From Prevotella merdae (GTDB lineage: Bacteria; Bacteroidota; Bacteroidia; Bacteroidales; Bacteroidaceae): a stretch of DNA of 64,000 nucleotides. The notes under the pieces are model-generated. The model was not told the origin of the DNA. It searched no databases and saw nothing but the letters and a program-made list of their open reading frames with translations. The DNA lies in contig NZ_LT985323.1 in the NCBI RefSeq assembly GCF_900290275.1, forward strand, positions 477,987-541,986, given 5' to 3'. Positions within the stretch are counted from its first letter, which is position 1, and each line of letters starts with the position of its first letter. The position numbers were made by a program, and so were the translations under genes. Shown piece by piece: positions 1 through 9,041 of this stretch.

Positions 1-93
1 GTATTATCTTTACACATAGTAGGAGGGTATGGCATCCTACATATTACCGTTCATATATAAAGATAAATATGAATACTTACATAAGCAAGTTTA

Positions 94-287
94 TTAGGCT
101 AATCGTATTGGCGGATTAGGCTAATCGTATTGGCGGATTAGGCTAATCGTATTGGCGGATTAGGCTAATCGCATTGGAGGATTAGGCTAACCTCATGGGA
201 GGATTAGATTAATCGCATAAACTGACTTAGTTTACTTTGTAATCTGACTTAGTTTACTTCATAATCCAATTTATTTGACTTCATTAA
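94..287. repeat. 22-bp period tandem array
   Basis: A unit starting TTAGGCTAATCG recurs at 94, 116, 138, 160, 182 and 204, exactly 22 bp apart, with growing divergence. The period continues in a different sequence: CTGACTTAGTTTACTT starts at 222 and 244, and a degenerate copy starts at 266. The region is intergenic and has no ORF. Bases 1-93 hold nothing else that I recognise. Confidence 0.9.
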
Positions 288-315
288 AAGAGCAATGCGT
301 TTACCATATACAAGC

Positions 316-348
316 AAGGGGGCTTTCGACTAACCGTCGCAAGCCCCC
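316..348. terminator. GC-rich hairpin after the NagB-like/LmbE gene
   Basis: AGGGGGCTT...AAGCCCCCT forms a strong stem with an inner CGAC/GTCG pairing. It lies about 60 bases past the stop of the leftward gene. The T-tract is weak on both sides, so termination is inferred from stem strength and position. Confidence 0.5.
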
Positions 349-407
349 TCTTCTTAGGATATACAAATTTATTTATTGGAATGGTGTCTCACGACACGAT
401 TTTTCTC

Positions 408-2396
408 TTAAGGAATATATCGAACAAATGCCTCCATAGCCTCATAGCAAGCTAAGCCAAGGCTGTGATACAATTCGGCTGTGGCATGATTGCGGTCTTC
501 GGCACGCTGCCAGAACAGACGTTCGTCGTTGCCAAGGAATGGTGCACTCTCCATCTGTGACGAATGCTTGAGGATACAATTGCGCTTACCACGCAGCTCT
601 TCAGGCGACATAGGCACACACATCTCTATATTCTCAATTTCCCACTCAGCCCATGCGCCACGATACATCCATATACGACAATCGTTAAGCCATTCGGCTC
701 CTGCCTCCTTCTCAAGGTCTATGGCAGCAAGCACAGCATCTGTACACTTGCGATGTGTGCCATGTGGGTCGGCAAGGTCGCCTGCTACATATATCTGGTG
801 AGGCTTAACCTTCTGCAGAAGGGCACGTACTATCTCTACATCCTTCTCGCCCATAGGTAGCTTTTCTATCTTGCCCGACTCGTAGAACGGAAGGTCGAGG
901 AAGTGAACATGGTCGAGAGGAACTCCATTATAGGTACATGCCGTGCGGGCCTCGCCACGACGTATGAGTCCTTTTATGGTGCGAACCTCAGGAGTATCCA
1001 TATCCGATGGTTTCTTCTGTGCAAGGAATGCCTTGATATCGGCGTACATCTTCTTGATAACCTGGTCTTCATTGTTGCAGAACAGCTGGTTGTAGCCATT
1101 GACAAAGTGCATAAATCGTGTTACCTCCTCGTCGCCAACGGCAATATTGCCAGATGTCTCGTAAGCAACATGTACGTCGTGGTTCTGCTGAACAAGGCGT
1201 CGCAAGGTGCCACCCATAGATATAACGTCGTCGTCAGGGTGCGGCGAGAACACAATAACACGTTTTACTGCCGGCAATGCCCGCTCTGGACGGTTGGTGT
1301 CATCGGCATTAGGCTTGCCGCCAGGCCATCCTGTAATGGTATGCTGAAGGTCGTTGAATATCTTTATATTGCAGTTGTATGCCGAACCATAACGGGCAAG
1401 CAACTCGGAAAGACCGTTCTCGTTGTAGTCTTTGTTGGTGAGCTTTAGGATTGGCTTTTGCTTCAACTGGCACAGCCAAACAACAGCGGCACGTATGGTC
1501 TTGTCGTTCCATTCGCAGTTGGTTACGAGCCATGGATGCACAATACGTGTAAGTTTGCTTGCTGCCGAAAGGTCGATAAAGAACTTAGCGTCGTTGTGTG
1601 TCTGTATGAATGATGCCGGAACGGCGTCGGTTATAGGACCCTCGACTATCTTCTCCACGATGTCCGATTTCTCCTCGCCCCATGCCGTGATAAATAGCTT
1701 GTGTGCTGAGAGAAGGGTATGGATGCCCATGGTGATAGAACAAGGAGGTACCTGTTCCTGTGTACCAAAGCTGTTGGTCATCTCATCGCGTGATGTCTGG
1801 TCGATAAGGATGATACGGCTGGTAGAAGATAATGTAGAACCTGGCTCGTTGGTTGCGATGTTGCCCATTCTACCTATGCCCAACAAGGCGATGTCGATAC
1901 CACCCTCGGCTGCAATAAGCTGCTCGTAAGCATGACAATGCTCTATAACCTCGTCCTGTGAGATAGATCCATCGGGGGTATGTATATTCTCGGCCTTAAT
2001 GTCTATATGGTCGAGCAAACGCTCACGCAACTGACCAAGTGCACTATGACGACAGTCTGCCGAAAGTGGAAAATACTCGTAGGCGTTGAATACTACCACA
2101 TTCTCGAAACTTAAACCGCACTCTTTGTGACGGCGGATAAGCTCGGTATATACTGGTGTAAGCGACAAACCGGTGCCTAAAGCAAGCACACACTTACGAC
2201 CAGCGGCTTTGGCACGCTTTATCTCGGCCTCAACGCTGTTGGCTATTACGCTTGCAGCCTCTTCCACCTTGGGATAGATGTCTGTGAAGATTTTCTCACA
2301 ACGGGTTATCTCAGAACGTTCTACTGCCGTACGGGGGCGATAGTACTGCTCCGGAACCTTGTTCAACACAATCTGCGAACTTAAATTCAGTCTCAT
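408..2396 (-). CDS. NagB-like / LmbE (PIG-L deacetylase) fusion protein
   Basis: This 662-aa two-domain protein is of a kind common in Bacteroidales and often named glucosamine-6-phosphate deaminase-like. Residues about 20-290 are a NagB/sugar-phosphate isomerase fold. Residues about 375-640 are an LmbE/PIG-L N-deacetylase with the metal motif HPDDD near residue 385 and a later ADPHGTH histidine motif. In the NagB half, the family motif NMDEY reads NAYEY and DGHIAFNE reads MGNIATNE. Residues equivalent to E. coli NagB Asp72, Asp141 and His143 therefore appear replaced, while the Glu of NEP is kept. By family logic the LmbE half is probably active on an N-acetylated sugar, and the NagB half may only bind sugar phosphate. 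It is monocistronic with its own promoter. The fold calls are secure, the substrate is unknown. Confidence 0.85.
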   Translation of the reverse strand: MRLNLSSQIVLNKVPEQYYRPRTAVERSEITRCEKIFTDIYPKVEEAASVIANSVEAEIKRAKAAGRKCVLALGTGLSLTPVYTELIRRHKECGLSFENVVVFNAYEYFPLSADCRHSALGQLRERLLDHIDIKAENIHTPDGSISQDEVIEHCHAYEQLIAAEGGIDIALLGIGRMGNIATNEPGSTLSSTSRIILIDQTSRDEMTNSFGTQEQVPPCSITMGIHTLLSAHKLFITAWGEEKSDIVEKIVEGPITDAVPASFIQTHNDAKFFIDLSAASKLTRIVHPWLVTNCEWNDKTIRAAVVWLCQLKQKPILKLTNKDYNENGLSELLARYGSAYNCNIKIFNDLQHTITGWPGGKPNADDTNRPERALPAVKRVIVFSPHPDDDVISMGGTLRRLVQQNHDVHVAYETSGNIAVGDEEVTRFMHFVNGYNQLFCNNEDQVIKKMYADIKAFLAQKKPSDMDTPEVRTIKGLIRRGEARTACTYNGVPLDHVHFLDLPFYESGKIEKLPMGEKDVEIVRALLQKVKPHQIYVAGDLADPHGTHRKCTDAVLAAIDLEKEAGAEWLNDCRIWMYRGAWAEWEIENIEMCVPMSPEELRGKRNCILKHSSQMESAPFLGNDERLFWQRAEDRNHATAELYHSLGLACYEAMEAFVRYIP

Positions 2397-2465
2397 AATG
2401 GTATATGTTTTTAGGTTTGTTATTTTCTAACAGATTTTTGTTTGTATCTTTAGCATTTAGTGATT

Positions 2466-2474
2466 GCAAATATA
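2466..2474 (-). promoter_or_regulatory. -7 element for the NagB-like/LmbE gene
   Basis: On the minus strand TATATTTGC matches the Bacteroidetes -7 consensus TAnnTTTG. It would give a leader of roughly 60 nt. No clear -33 element was found. Confidence 0.45.
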
Positions 2475-2601
2475 CTATTTTTTGGCGGGGCAAGAAACAT
2501 TTAATAAATGTTTTCGTATTAAAAATAACTAACGACATTCAAATAACGCTAATAAGACACATTGTTATATATATGTCATCGATTTAGCGGAGGCTTTTCT
2601 G

Positions 2602-2610
2602 TAATTTTGC
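2602..2610 (+). promoter_or_regulatory. -7 element for the aminotransferase gene
   Basis: TAATTTTGC matches TAnnTTTG about 70 bases before the ATG at 2681. The -33 box is not evident. Confidence 0.45.
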
Positions 2611-2680
2611 ATGATGATAGAACAAACTGCTTTTTGTTTATAACTATAGAATACAAACCTAACACATTATATAATATATT

Positions 2681-3856
2681 ATGCAGTATAACTTCGACAA
2701 AATAATCGACCGACACAATACGGGAGCTTATGCTACTGAGATGCTCGGCGAGGTACACGGACGAACTGATCTTACACCTATGTGGGTGGCGGACATGAAT
2801 TTCGAGACTCCAGCTTTTATAACAGATGCCTTGCGCAACCGACTGGACCATTCGCTCTTTGGATATACAGTTATACCTAAGGACTTCTGGCCTACCGTGA
2901 CTGATTGGATACGCAACCACCACCAGTGGGATGTCAAGGCAGAGTGGATGCGATATATACCTGGCATTGTCAAGGGTATAGGCTTTGTCATTAACGTTTT
3001 CTGCAAGGAGGACGAAAAGGTTATAATACAACCACCTGTATATCATCCGTTCCGACTTACACCATTGGGCAACAAGCGACAGGTGGTTATGAACCCTATG
3101 CATAAAAATGACGACGGCACCTACTCTATGGACTTTGATAATCTTGCAAAGGTGGCCGACGAGAAATGCCGTATATTGATACTTGCCAATCCACACAACC
3201 CGGCTGGCATAGTATGGGATGTGGAGACGCTAAAGCGACTAGCCCACTTCTGCTGCGAGCGCAACATTATTGTGATAAGCGACGAGATTCATTGCGACAT
3301 GGCACTCTTCGGCAACAAGCATCATCCGTTTGCTAACGTGAGCGAGGAGGCTGCACGATGCAGTATAACATTTGGAGCGCCATCTAAGACATTCAACATT
3401 GCCGGTATTGTTAGCTCTTACTGCATTGTTCCTAACGAGGATTTGCGCAAACCGTTGTTTGAATGGCTTGCAGCTAATGAGCTTGACCAGCCACACATAT
3501 TCTCGCCTATTGCCACCATCGCGGCTTTTAAGCAAGGAGAGGAATGGCGCAAGCAAATGTTGGCTTACATAGAAGAGAATGTAAAGTTTGTGGAGGAGTA
3601 TATGGCCGCAAATATTCCACAGATTCATCCGTTGCGTCCACAGGCCTCATTCCTTGTTTGGCTCGACTGCAGAGGACTTGGCTTGGACCACGATGCCCTG
3701 CAAGACCTATTTGTAAATAAGGCTCGACTCGCCCTCAACGACGGTGAGATGTTCGGCGCTGAGGGCAAGGGATATATGCGTATGAATGTTGCATCGCCAC
3801 GTAAAGTGCTTAAGGATGCGCTGGAAAGACTAAAGGCTGCGTGTCTTATCGGCTAA
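2681..3856 (+). CDS. MalY/PatB-type PLP aminotransferase (putative C-S lyase)
   Basis: This 391-aa fold-type I PLP enzyme is of the MalY/PatB branch, whose members are usually cystathionine beta-lyases or related C-S lyases. Visible family signatures are the N-terminal PMWVADMNFETPAFI, the ANPHNPAG motif, SDEIHCD (Asp contacting the pyridine nitrogen) and GAPSKTFNIAG, which holds the Schiff-base lysine. The C-terminus carries RMNVASPR with the substrate-carboxylate arginine. Length is normal. It starts with its own promoter and converges on the Xaa-Pro aminopeptidase gene, overlapping that gene's 3' end by 27 bases. The sulfur substrate cannot be told from sequence, and an ordinary aminotransferase role is possible. 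Confidence 0.88.
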   Translation: MQYNFDKIIDRHNTGAYATEMLGEVHGRTDLTPMWVADMNFETPAFITDALRNRLDHSLFGYTVIPKDFWPTVTDWIRNHHQWDVKAEWMRYIPGIVKGIGFVINVFCKEDEKVIIQPPVYHPFRLTPLGNKRQVVMNPMHKNDDGTYSMDFDNLAKVADEKCRILILANPHNPAGIVWDVETLKRLAHFCCERNIIVISDEIHCDMALFGNKHHPFANVSEEAARCSITFGAPSKTFNIAGIVSSYCIVPNEDLRKPLFEWLAANELDQPHIFSPIATIAAFKQGEEWRKQMLAYIEENVKFVEEYMAANIPQIHPLRPQASFLVWLDCRGLGLDHDALQDLFVNKARLALNDGEMFGAEGKGYMRMNVASPRKVLKDALERLKAACLIG

Positions 3857-5626
3857 CCAAGCTTTGTGCTCCTCATCCAACATTGGCGACAATCGCTCGT
3901 ACACCATCTTGTGATAGGCATTAAGTAAACCGAGCTCTTCGGTTGAAAGCATATCTACAACGATAGGACGTGTGTCGATTGGACATAGGGTGAGGGGTTC
4001 AAAGCGAAGGAACTTGCCAAACTCGGTTGTCATATACGGCACGGTGAGCAAGGTGTTCTCTATGCGTACACCAAACTTGCCAGCAAGATAAAGACCTGGT
4101 TCGTCGGTTACTGTCATGCCCTCAAGCATTGGAGCAGGACGATATTCTTGACGTATCTGGTGAGGACCCTCGTGCACACTTAGGTATGAACCTACTCCAT
4201 GACCAGTGCCATGCATGAAGTTCATGCCTTCACGCCACATTGCCACACGTGCAACAGCATCAAGTTGGGTACCTGCCGCACCACGTGGAAAGCAGAGATT
4301 CTGCAACGAAAGATGGCCTTTAAGTACAAGTGTGTAGACACGGCGATGAAGGTCGGTAACCTTACCAAGCTGAATGGTACGTGTTATGTCGGTGGTTCCA
4401 TCAAGATATTGTGCTCCGCTATCAAGCAGAAGGAAGCCTTCTGGACGCAATGGCACGTCGGTATCGGGTGTTGGCTCGTAATGGACTATCGCTCCATGCT
4501 CCTCGTATCCGGCTATTGTGTCGAACGACTCATCCTTGAACAATGGCTGTTCTGCACGCAACTGACGCAACTTGGCACTAACCGACAACTCGGTCTCGCA
4601 ACCTTTTGGTACTGCCTCCTCAAGCCATTTTAGGAATTTGACCATTGCCACGCCGTCGCGTTGCATGGCATTGCGGAAACCATTACACTCTACCTCGTTC
4701 TTTATTGCCTTCATCTCGGGCACGGGCGATGGGGCACTAACGAGATTGAAATTGCCTCGCAACTGAGACAATGTATAGTTGGTGGTAGCTGGGTCGATAA
4801 GCAATGTGTAGCCATCGTAAGAGTTGAGGGCATCTATTATATTATCATAATCATCGACAGCCACTCCCTCGGCATTGAGATATTCTATTACCTCGGGCGA
4901 CAACTTCTCGTCCTTTATATACAATACAGCCACTTCCTCTGCCACAATAAGCCATGCCACAAACACTGGTGTGCAATGGACGTCGGTACCACGAAGGTTT
5001 AATGTCCATGCAATATCGTCGAGCTGGGTCATTAGCATACCACCGGCTCCACGATGCAACAAACTGCTGCGTATTCTACCTAGTTTGTCATGACACGATT
5101 CACCGGCATACTCGATGGGTTGAATACTTACCGGATTGAGCGGAACTGATGGACGATCGGTCCATATACGGTCAAGTATATCGAGATTGGTACGTACAGT
5201 GATGCCGCCATTATGCTTAAGGTCGGTCTTCAAGTCGGAACACTCGGCATAGGTCATACACATGCCGTCGACACCAATCTCGGTACTTTCGGCACCTTCT
5301 ATCTCTGTGGCTATCCATTCAGCTATACTCGGAGTGCCCTCAACCCGCTCGCGCATAAGCTGGAACTCAGTTTCTGCAAGCTGCTCTTCTGCGGCAAGGA
5401 AGTAACGAGAATCGGTCCAAAGGGCAGCCGAATGTAATGTAACCACAGCTGTTCCCGCTGATCCATCAAAACCTGAAATCCATTTACGTCCCTCCCAACG
5501 CGATGGAACATACTCGCTGTTATGAGGATCCGAACTCGGAAATATAAATGCTGATAGATGTTCGCGACGCATCTCTTCTCGCAAGGCAGCGAGACGTGCG
5601 GCTATTGTCTGCTTGTCTGTTGTCAT
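3830..5626 (-). CDS. Xaa-Pro aminopeptidase (M24B)
   Basis: This 598-aa metallopeptidase removes an N-terminal residue next to proline. Its length fits the three-domain class (two creatinase-like N-terminal domains plus a pita-bread catalytic domain). The metal site is visible: Asp in LLLDSGAQYLDGTTDITRT (two Asp ligands), His in HGTGHGVG, Glu in TVTDEPGLYL, and Glu in VRIENTLL. There is no signal peptide, so it is probably cytoplasmic and used in peptide catabolism. The gene is monocistronic. A TAACTTTGC -7 motif on the minus strand lies at 5699-5707. Its 3' end overlaps the convergent aminotransferase gene. Confidence 0.93.
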   Translation of the reverse strand: MTTDKQTIAARLAALREEMRREHLSAFIFPSSDPHNSEYVPSRWEGRKWISGFDGSAGTAVVTLHSAALWTDSRYFLAAEEQLAETEFQLMRERVEGTPSIAEWIATEIEGAESTEIGVDGMCMTYAECSDLKTDLKHNGGITVRTNLDILDRIWTDRPSVPLNPVSIQPIEYAGESCHDKLGRIRSSLLHRGAGGMLMTQLDDIAWTLNLRGTDVHCTPVFVAWLIVAEEVAVLYIKDEKLSPEVIEYLNAEGVAVDDYDNIIDALNSYDGYTLLIDPATTNYTLSQLRGNFNLVSAPSPVPEMKAIKNEVECNGFRNAMQRDGVAMVKFLKWLEEAVPKGCETELSVSAKLRQLRAEQPLFKDESFDTIAGYEEHGAIVHYEPTPDTDVPLRPEGFLLLDSGAQYLDGTTDITRTIQLGKVTDLHRRVYTLVLKGHLSLQNLCFPRGAAGTQLDAVARVAMWREGMNFMHGTGHGVGSYLSVHEGPHQIRQEYRPAPMLEGMTVTDEPGLYLAGKFGVRIENTLLTVPYMTTEFGKFLRFEPLTLCPIDTRPIVVDMLSTEELGLLNAYHKMVYERLSPMLDEEHKAWLADKTRSL

Positions 5627-5698
5627 AATGTAATATAATAATGTGTTAAAAGATTGCTGATGTTTTAAATGTAGATGCTAAAAGATTGCTGCTTTTCG

Positions 5699-5737
5699 GC
5701 AAAGTTACTAAATTGTGCTGAAAAAGTTGTACCTTTG
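5699..5737. promoter_or_regulatory. Back-to-back promoters (pepP-like / DUF4250-MATE)
   Basis: On the minus strand TAACTTTGC (5699-5707) would serve the aminopeptidase gene. On the plus strand TACCTTTG (5730-5737), with a TTG at 5713-5715, would serve the DUF4250 gene. The two -7 elements lie only about 25 bp apart, so polymerases at the two promoters may compete. Confidence 0.45.
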
Positions 5738-5767
5738 CACCCAGGATAATAAAAAATAATAACGATT

Positions 5768-5947
5768 ATGCTTGATTTACCAAAAGATCCGATGATGCTC
5801 TTCAGCGTCATCAATATGCGCTTGCGTGATATATATCCATCGCTCGACGCTCTGTGTGACGATTTACACGTGAACAAAGATGAAATTATTGACAAACTAA
5901 AGGCGGCAGGATTCGAATACAATGCCGAACAAAACAAATTCTGGTAA
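5768..5947 (+). CDS. DUF4250 domain small protein
   Basis: A 59-aa ORF begins MLDLPKDPMMLFSVINMRLR and ends in YNAEQNKFW. It matches the DUF4250 pattern as I know it: P-x-DP-M-x-L-x-S-x-x-N-x-x-LR, then LDxLCDDLxVxKDEIIxKL, then GFEYN. The function of the family is unknown, and it looks like a small helical, possibly DNA-binding, cytoplasmic protein. It follows a good TACCTTTG promoter and is 6 bases upstream of the MATE gene, so the two are very likely cotranscribed. Confidence 0.85.
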   Translation: MLDLPKDPMMLFSVINMRLRDIYPSLDALCDDLHVNKDEIIDKLKAAGFEYNAEQNKFW

Positions 5948-5953
5948 CATTTT

Positions 5954-7288
5954 ATGAACTTTTACCCCAAACACTACAAATCACTACTATCCATTGGCAT
6001 TCCTATAATGATAGGACAGATGGGCATGATTGTCCTCGGTTTTGCCGATACCATGATGGTAGGACATCACAGCACAACAGAACTGGGTGCCGCTTCCTTC
6101 GTGAATAACATTATAAACCTTGTTATTATTACCGGAACGGGATTCTCGTACGGACTGACTCCTGTAGTAGGAGGATTATTTGGACGTAAGGATTTGCAAG
6201 AGGCAGGCCAGGCTCTTCGTTGCTCATTGCTTGCGAATACGCTTGCCGGAATAGTAATGATGCTGGCTCTTGGCATTCTCTTCTTCAATCTTGGCAACAT
6301 AGGACAGCCAGACGAGTTGCTTCCGCTTATGCGACCATACTATCTGGTACTGTTTGCATCGATTCCGTTTGTAATGCTGTTCAATGCCTTTAAGCAGTTT
6401 ACCGACAGCATAACCGAGACCAGAACGTCAATGTGGATACTTCTGTCTGGCAATCTGCTCAATATCATCGGCAACTATCTGTTTATATATGGTAAGGCAG
6501 GATTTCCTGAGATGGGTGTATTAGGTGCTGGTGTGTCTACATTGGTATCACGAATAGTGATGGTGGCAGTATTTATTGCGGTGTTCGCTTGGCGAAAGAA
6601 GTTTAAAAGCTATCGTGAAGGTTTCCTTCGCTTGGGTTGGTCGAAAGAGTTGACTAAGCGTCTTACCACTCTTGGCACTCCTATAGCATTAGAGATGGGT
6701 ATGGAGACAGCCTCGTTCTCATTATCTATTATCATGGTGGGATGGCTCGGCACTATTGCCCTTGCATCACATCAGGTGATGATAACTATATCCCAGTTCA
6801 CCTTTATGGTTTACTACGGACTTGGAGCGGCTGTAGCTGTGCGCACAAGCTACTTTAATGGACAGCACGACTATATCAATACCGAGCATACGGTTATAGC
6901 TGGACTGCATGTTATGGTGGCTCTTGAGATTGTTCAAGGTGGCATTATCTTCCTTCTGCGCAATCATATCGGCGGATGGTTTACCGATTCTGCCGAGGTT
7001 TCGGCTGCTGTACTTACACTTATGGTACCTTTCTTTATATACCAGTTTGGCGACGGTCTGCAAATCAACTATGCCAATGCATTGCGTGGCATTGCCGATG
7101 TTAAACCGCTAATGATTATAGCATTCGTTGCATTCTTCGTAATCTCACTGCCAGTAGGCTATCTATGCGGATTTATATTGAACTTCGGACTTGTGGGTGT
7201 TTGGATGGCATTCCCATTCGGACTGACAAGCGCCGGCATCATGATGTGGTGGAGATTCAGACAACAAATGAGGCTGAACAACAAATAA
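5954..7288 (+). CDS. MATE family multidrug efflux transporter
   Basis: This 444-aa polytopic membrane protein has about 12 hydrophobic segments. The opening MIGQMGMIVLGFADTMMVGHHST is typical of NorM-type MATE pumps, which export cationic drugs against Na+ or H+. The second half begins near residue 235 with ALEMGMETASFSLSIIMVGWLG, the internal repeat expected in this family. It sits in the inner membrane. It is second in an operon behind the DUF4250 gene and is followed by a hairpin terminator. The substrate is not predictable. Confidence 0.9.
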   Translation: MNFYPKHYKSLLSIGIPIMIGQMGMIVLGFADTMMVGHHSTTELGAASFVNNIINLVIITGTGFSYGLTPVVGGLFGRKDLQEAGQALRCSLLANTLAGIVMMLALGILFFNLGNIGQPDELLPLMRPYYLVLFASIPFVMLFNAFKQFTDSITETRTSMWILLSGNLLNIIGNYLFIYGKAGFPEMGVLGAGVSTLVSRIVMVAVFIAVFAWRKKFKSYREGFLRLGWSKELTKRLTTLGTPIALEMGMETASFSLSIIMVGWLGTIALASHQVMITISQFTFMVYYGLGAAVAVRTSYFNGQHDYINTEHTVIAGLHVMVALEIVQGGIIFLLRNHIGGWFTDSAEVSAAVLTLMVPFFIYQFGDGLQINYANALRGIADVKPLMIIAFVAFFVISLPVGYLCGFILNFGLVGVWMAFPFGLTSAGIMMWWRFRQQMRLNNK

Positions 7289-7326
7289 AATGTAATAACA
7301 TTAATATTAATACGTATAATAGATAA

Positions 7327-7360
7327 AAAGACCGCCGGGCATCACTGCCAGACGGTCTTT
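7327..7360 (+). terminator. Rho-independent terminator after the MATE gene
   Basis: AAAGACCG...CGGTCTTT forms an 8-bp stem whose loop contains the further pairing CCGGG/GCCAG. It is followed by ACTCTTTTCTT on the plus strand, about 40 bases past the stop. Confidence 0.7.
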
Positions 7361-7577
7361 ACTCTTTTCTTGATTATCAAACAATTACAAACTGCTTCTT
7401 TTATTTATTCGTTTTCGTGTATGCAATTTGAAAGAATCATGTCCTTTTTTTCTATATTGCAAAGATACGAATAATCATAATATAGAGGGTGTCAAAGAAT
7501 AAAAACGAGATGTCAAGAAGTCAAATTGTTAGGTTTTGAAAAATTTGACATATTATTTTATAGTGTTTTACGCCTTT

Positions 7578-8711
7578 TTACCCCTCAATATTTTCCAATC
7601 TACATTCGGCTCTATACTGCAATGGACTACATCCATTGGCCTGAGAGAAAGCTCGTCTAAAGGTTGAAAGCGAATTAAAACCAGACATTGAAGCTACTAC
7701 CTCAAGAGTATAATCAGTATCGTGAAGCAACTGCATAGAGTGGCGTACACGATATTCGTTGACGTATTCGTAGAACGATTGGGCACAACTATGGTTGAAA
7801 TACTGGCTAAGATAGGTGCGGTTGGTACCAAGGCGAGCAGCAAGTTCTGACAAACGCAACTTAGGGTCAAGATACACTTTGTCTTCCTCAAAACATTGTT
7901 GCAGACGATTACGTAGCTGCGTTATAGTCTCGGTATCTGAAGACGTGTTATTATTTGACATGACATTTGTATCAGGGATATCGTCATCAACAATACTTTC
8001 TGTTGCTAATGCACTGTCAACAGCTTCGGTACCCGGCTCATCGCATCCTGATATTACATCTCTTAATACTGTCTCTTGCTTGTTGATGAAGTAGCACACT
8101 ATTGCCCATACCACCAACGAGCTCGACATATACAACAAATCGGTGAATGGCGATGGACACACATTGCTAAACGCCCATAAAAGCAAAAGAACAAAAAACA
8201 AGACCATCACTCCACGCATCCAATGCAGGTTTATATCCTCGTCGTATGAGTATTCTTCCTTTAGTCGACGATGATAACGAGGCAACTCGCGAAGGGTCCA
8301 TAACGCACAACCTATACCATATATTATCGATAGCACTACCATTGCCTCAAAGAAGAAGTCTATACGAAGCAACAAATAAAGCAATGACAACAGAAGTATA
8401 GGGGCTTCAAGCAAGAAGGCACGCATTTTGGAGAGCCAACCAGGACGGCAGAACTCTATTAGAATGAGTACATAAAGCGGTACGGTGACTATGTCTATGC
8501 TCGAAGTTATACGCTCCATAACGGGATCGGCTGCATAGAAGCCAGGAAGAAACACAAGGTCCTTGGCATACTGCACTGCAACAAGAAGCATAAGCAGACC
8601 TATGAGTTTCTTTGCAAGTCCTTGTTTACGGCAGCAAAACACCCAACCCATCATTAGGTGGAACATAATGCACATGCCATAGACAAGATATAGCAAGTTT
8701 GTATCGTTCAT
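7578..8711 (-). CDS. Membrane-anchored AraC family transcriptional regulator
   Basis: The N-terminal half carries about six to seven hydrophobic helices. The C-terminal 110 residues are an AraC/XylS DNA-binding domain: a first helix-turn-helix in LRLSELAARLGTNRTYLSQYFN and a second in TLEVVASMSGFNSLSTFRRAFSQ. It is probably an inner-membrane one-component regulator sensing a membrane or periplasmic signal. The ORF is open from 8735, but a perfect -7 element TATTTTTGC lies at 8737-8745 on the minus strand and would start the transcript near 8731. I therefore prefer the ATG at 8711 (MNDTNLL), with 8720 also possible. The target is unknown. A 14-bp direct repeat, TAGAGGGTGTCAAA, lies on both sides of the gene (7483 and 8877). 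Confidence 0.85.
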   Translation of the reverse strand: MNDTNLLYLVYGMCIMFHLMMGWVFCCRKQGLAKKLIGLLMLLVAVQYAKDLVFLPGFYAADPVMERITSSIDIVTVPLYVLILIEFCRPGWLSKMRAFLLEAPILLLSLLYLLLRIDFFFEAMVVLSIIYGIGCALWTLRELPRYHRRLKEEYSYDEDINLHWMRGVMVLFFVLLLLWAFSNVCPSPFTDLLYMSSSLVVWAIVCYFINKQETVLRDVISGCDEPGTEAVDSALATESIVDDDIPDTNVMSNNNTSSDTETITQLRNRLQQCFEEDKVYLDPKLRLSELAARLGTNRTYLSQYFNHSCAQSFYEYVNEYRVRHSMQLLHDTDYTLEVVASMSGFNSLSTFRRAFSQANGCSPLQYRAECRLENIEG

Positions 8712-8871
8712 AATTTGCATTGTTTTGATAACCAATGCAAAAATAAAGAAAAAAGATGAATTAAACGATAGAAACCTAAGGAATTAACGAATAAAAGATT
8801 AAAGTTAATCAGACATTATATTATTACAGATTATTTCATCGGAAAGTAAAATGACGATTATGGGGTTATAT

Positions 8872-9032
8872 TAAAATAGAGGGTGTCAAAATGGGAGTTA
8901 TAGGAATTTAAGAAGAAGTTAATCCATCTACGATGGATAGAAGTTCTTGCTAAAGCAAGCGGCAAGAACTTCTGTTAACTTCGGGCGAAGCCCAAACTTC
9001 CTTTAACTTCTATTTTGACTCCCTCTATTTTA
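8872..9032. mobile_element. MITE-like noncoding element, copy 1
   Basis: A 160-bp intergenic element has near-perfect terminal inverted repeats. The left end reads TAAAATAGAGGGTGTCAAAA. The right end, read on the other strand, is the same except that GGGA replaces GGGT. Inside are the hairpins CCATCTACGATGG and CTTGC...GCAAG and a CGGGCGAAGCCC hairpin. It has no ORF. A second copy with the same ends and interior lies at 47591-47797 in the opposite orientation. No transposase is attached, so mobility by a trans-acting enzyme is an inference. Confidence 0.7.
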
Positions 9033-9041
9033 ATTGATTAT

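Noticed and set aside
903..1448. 181-aa rightward ORF
   Set aside because: Antisense to the NagB-like/LmbE fusion gene, with no recognisable domain.
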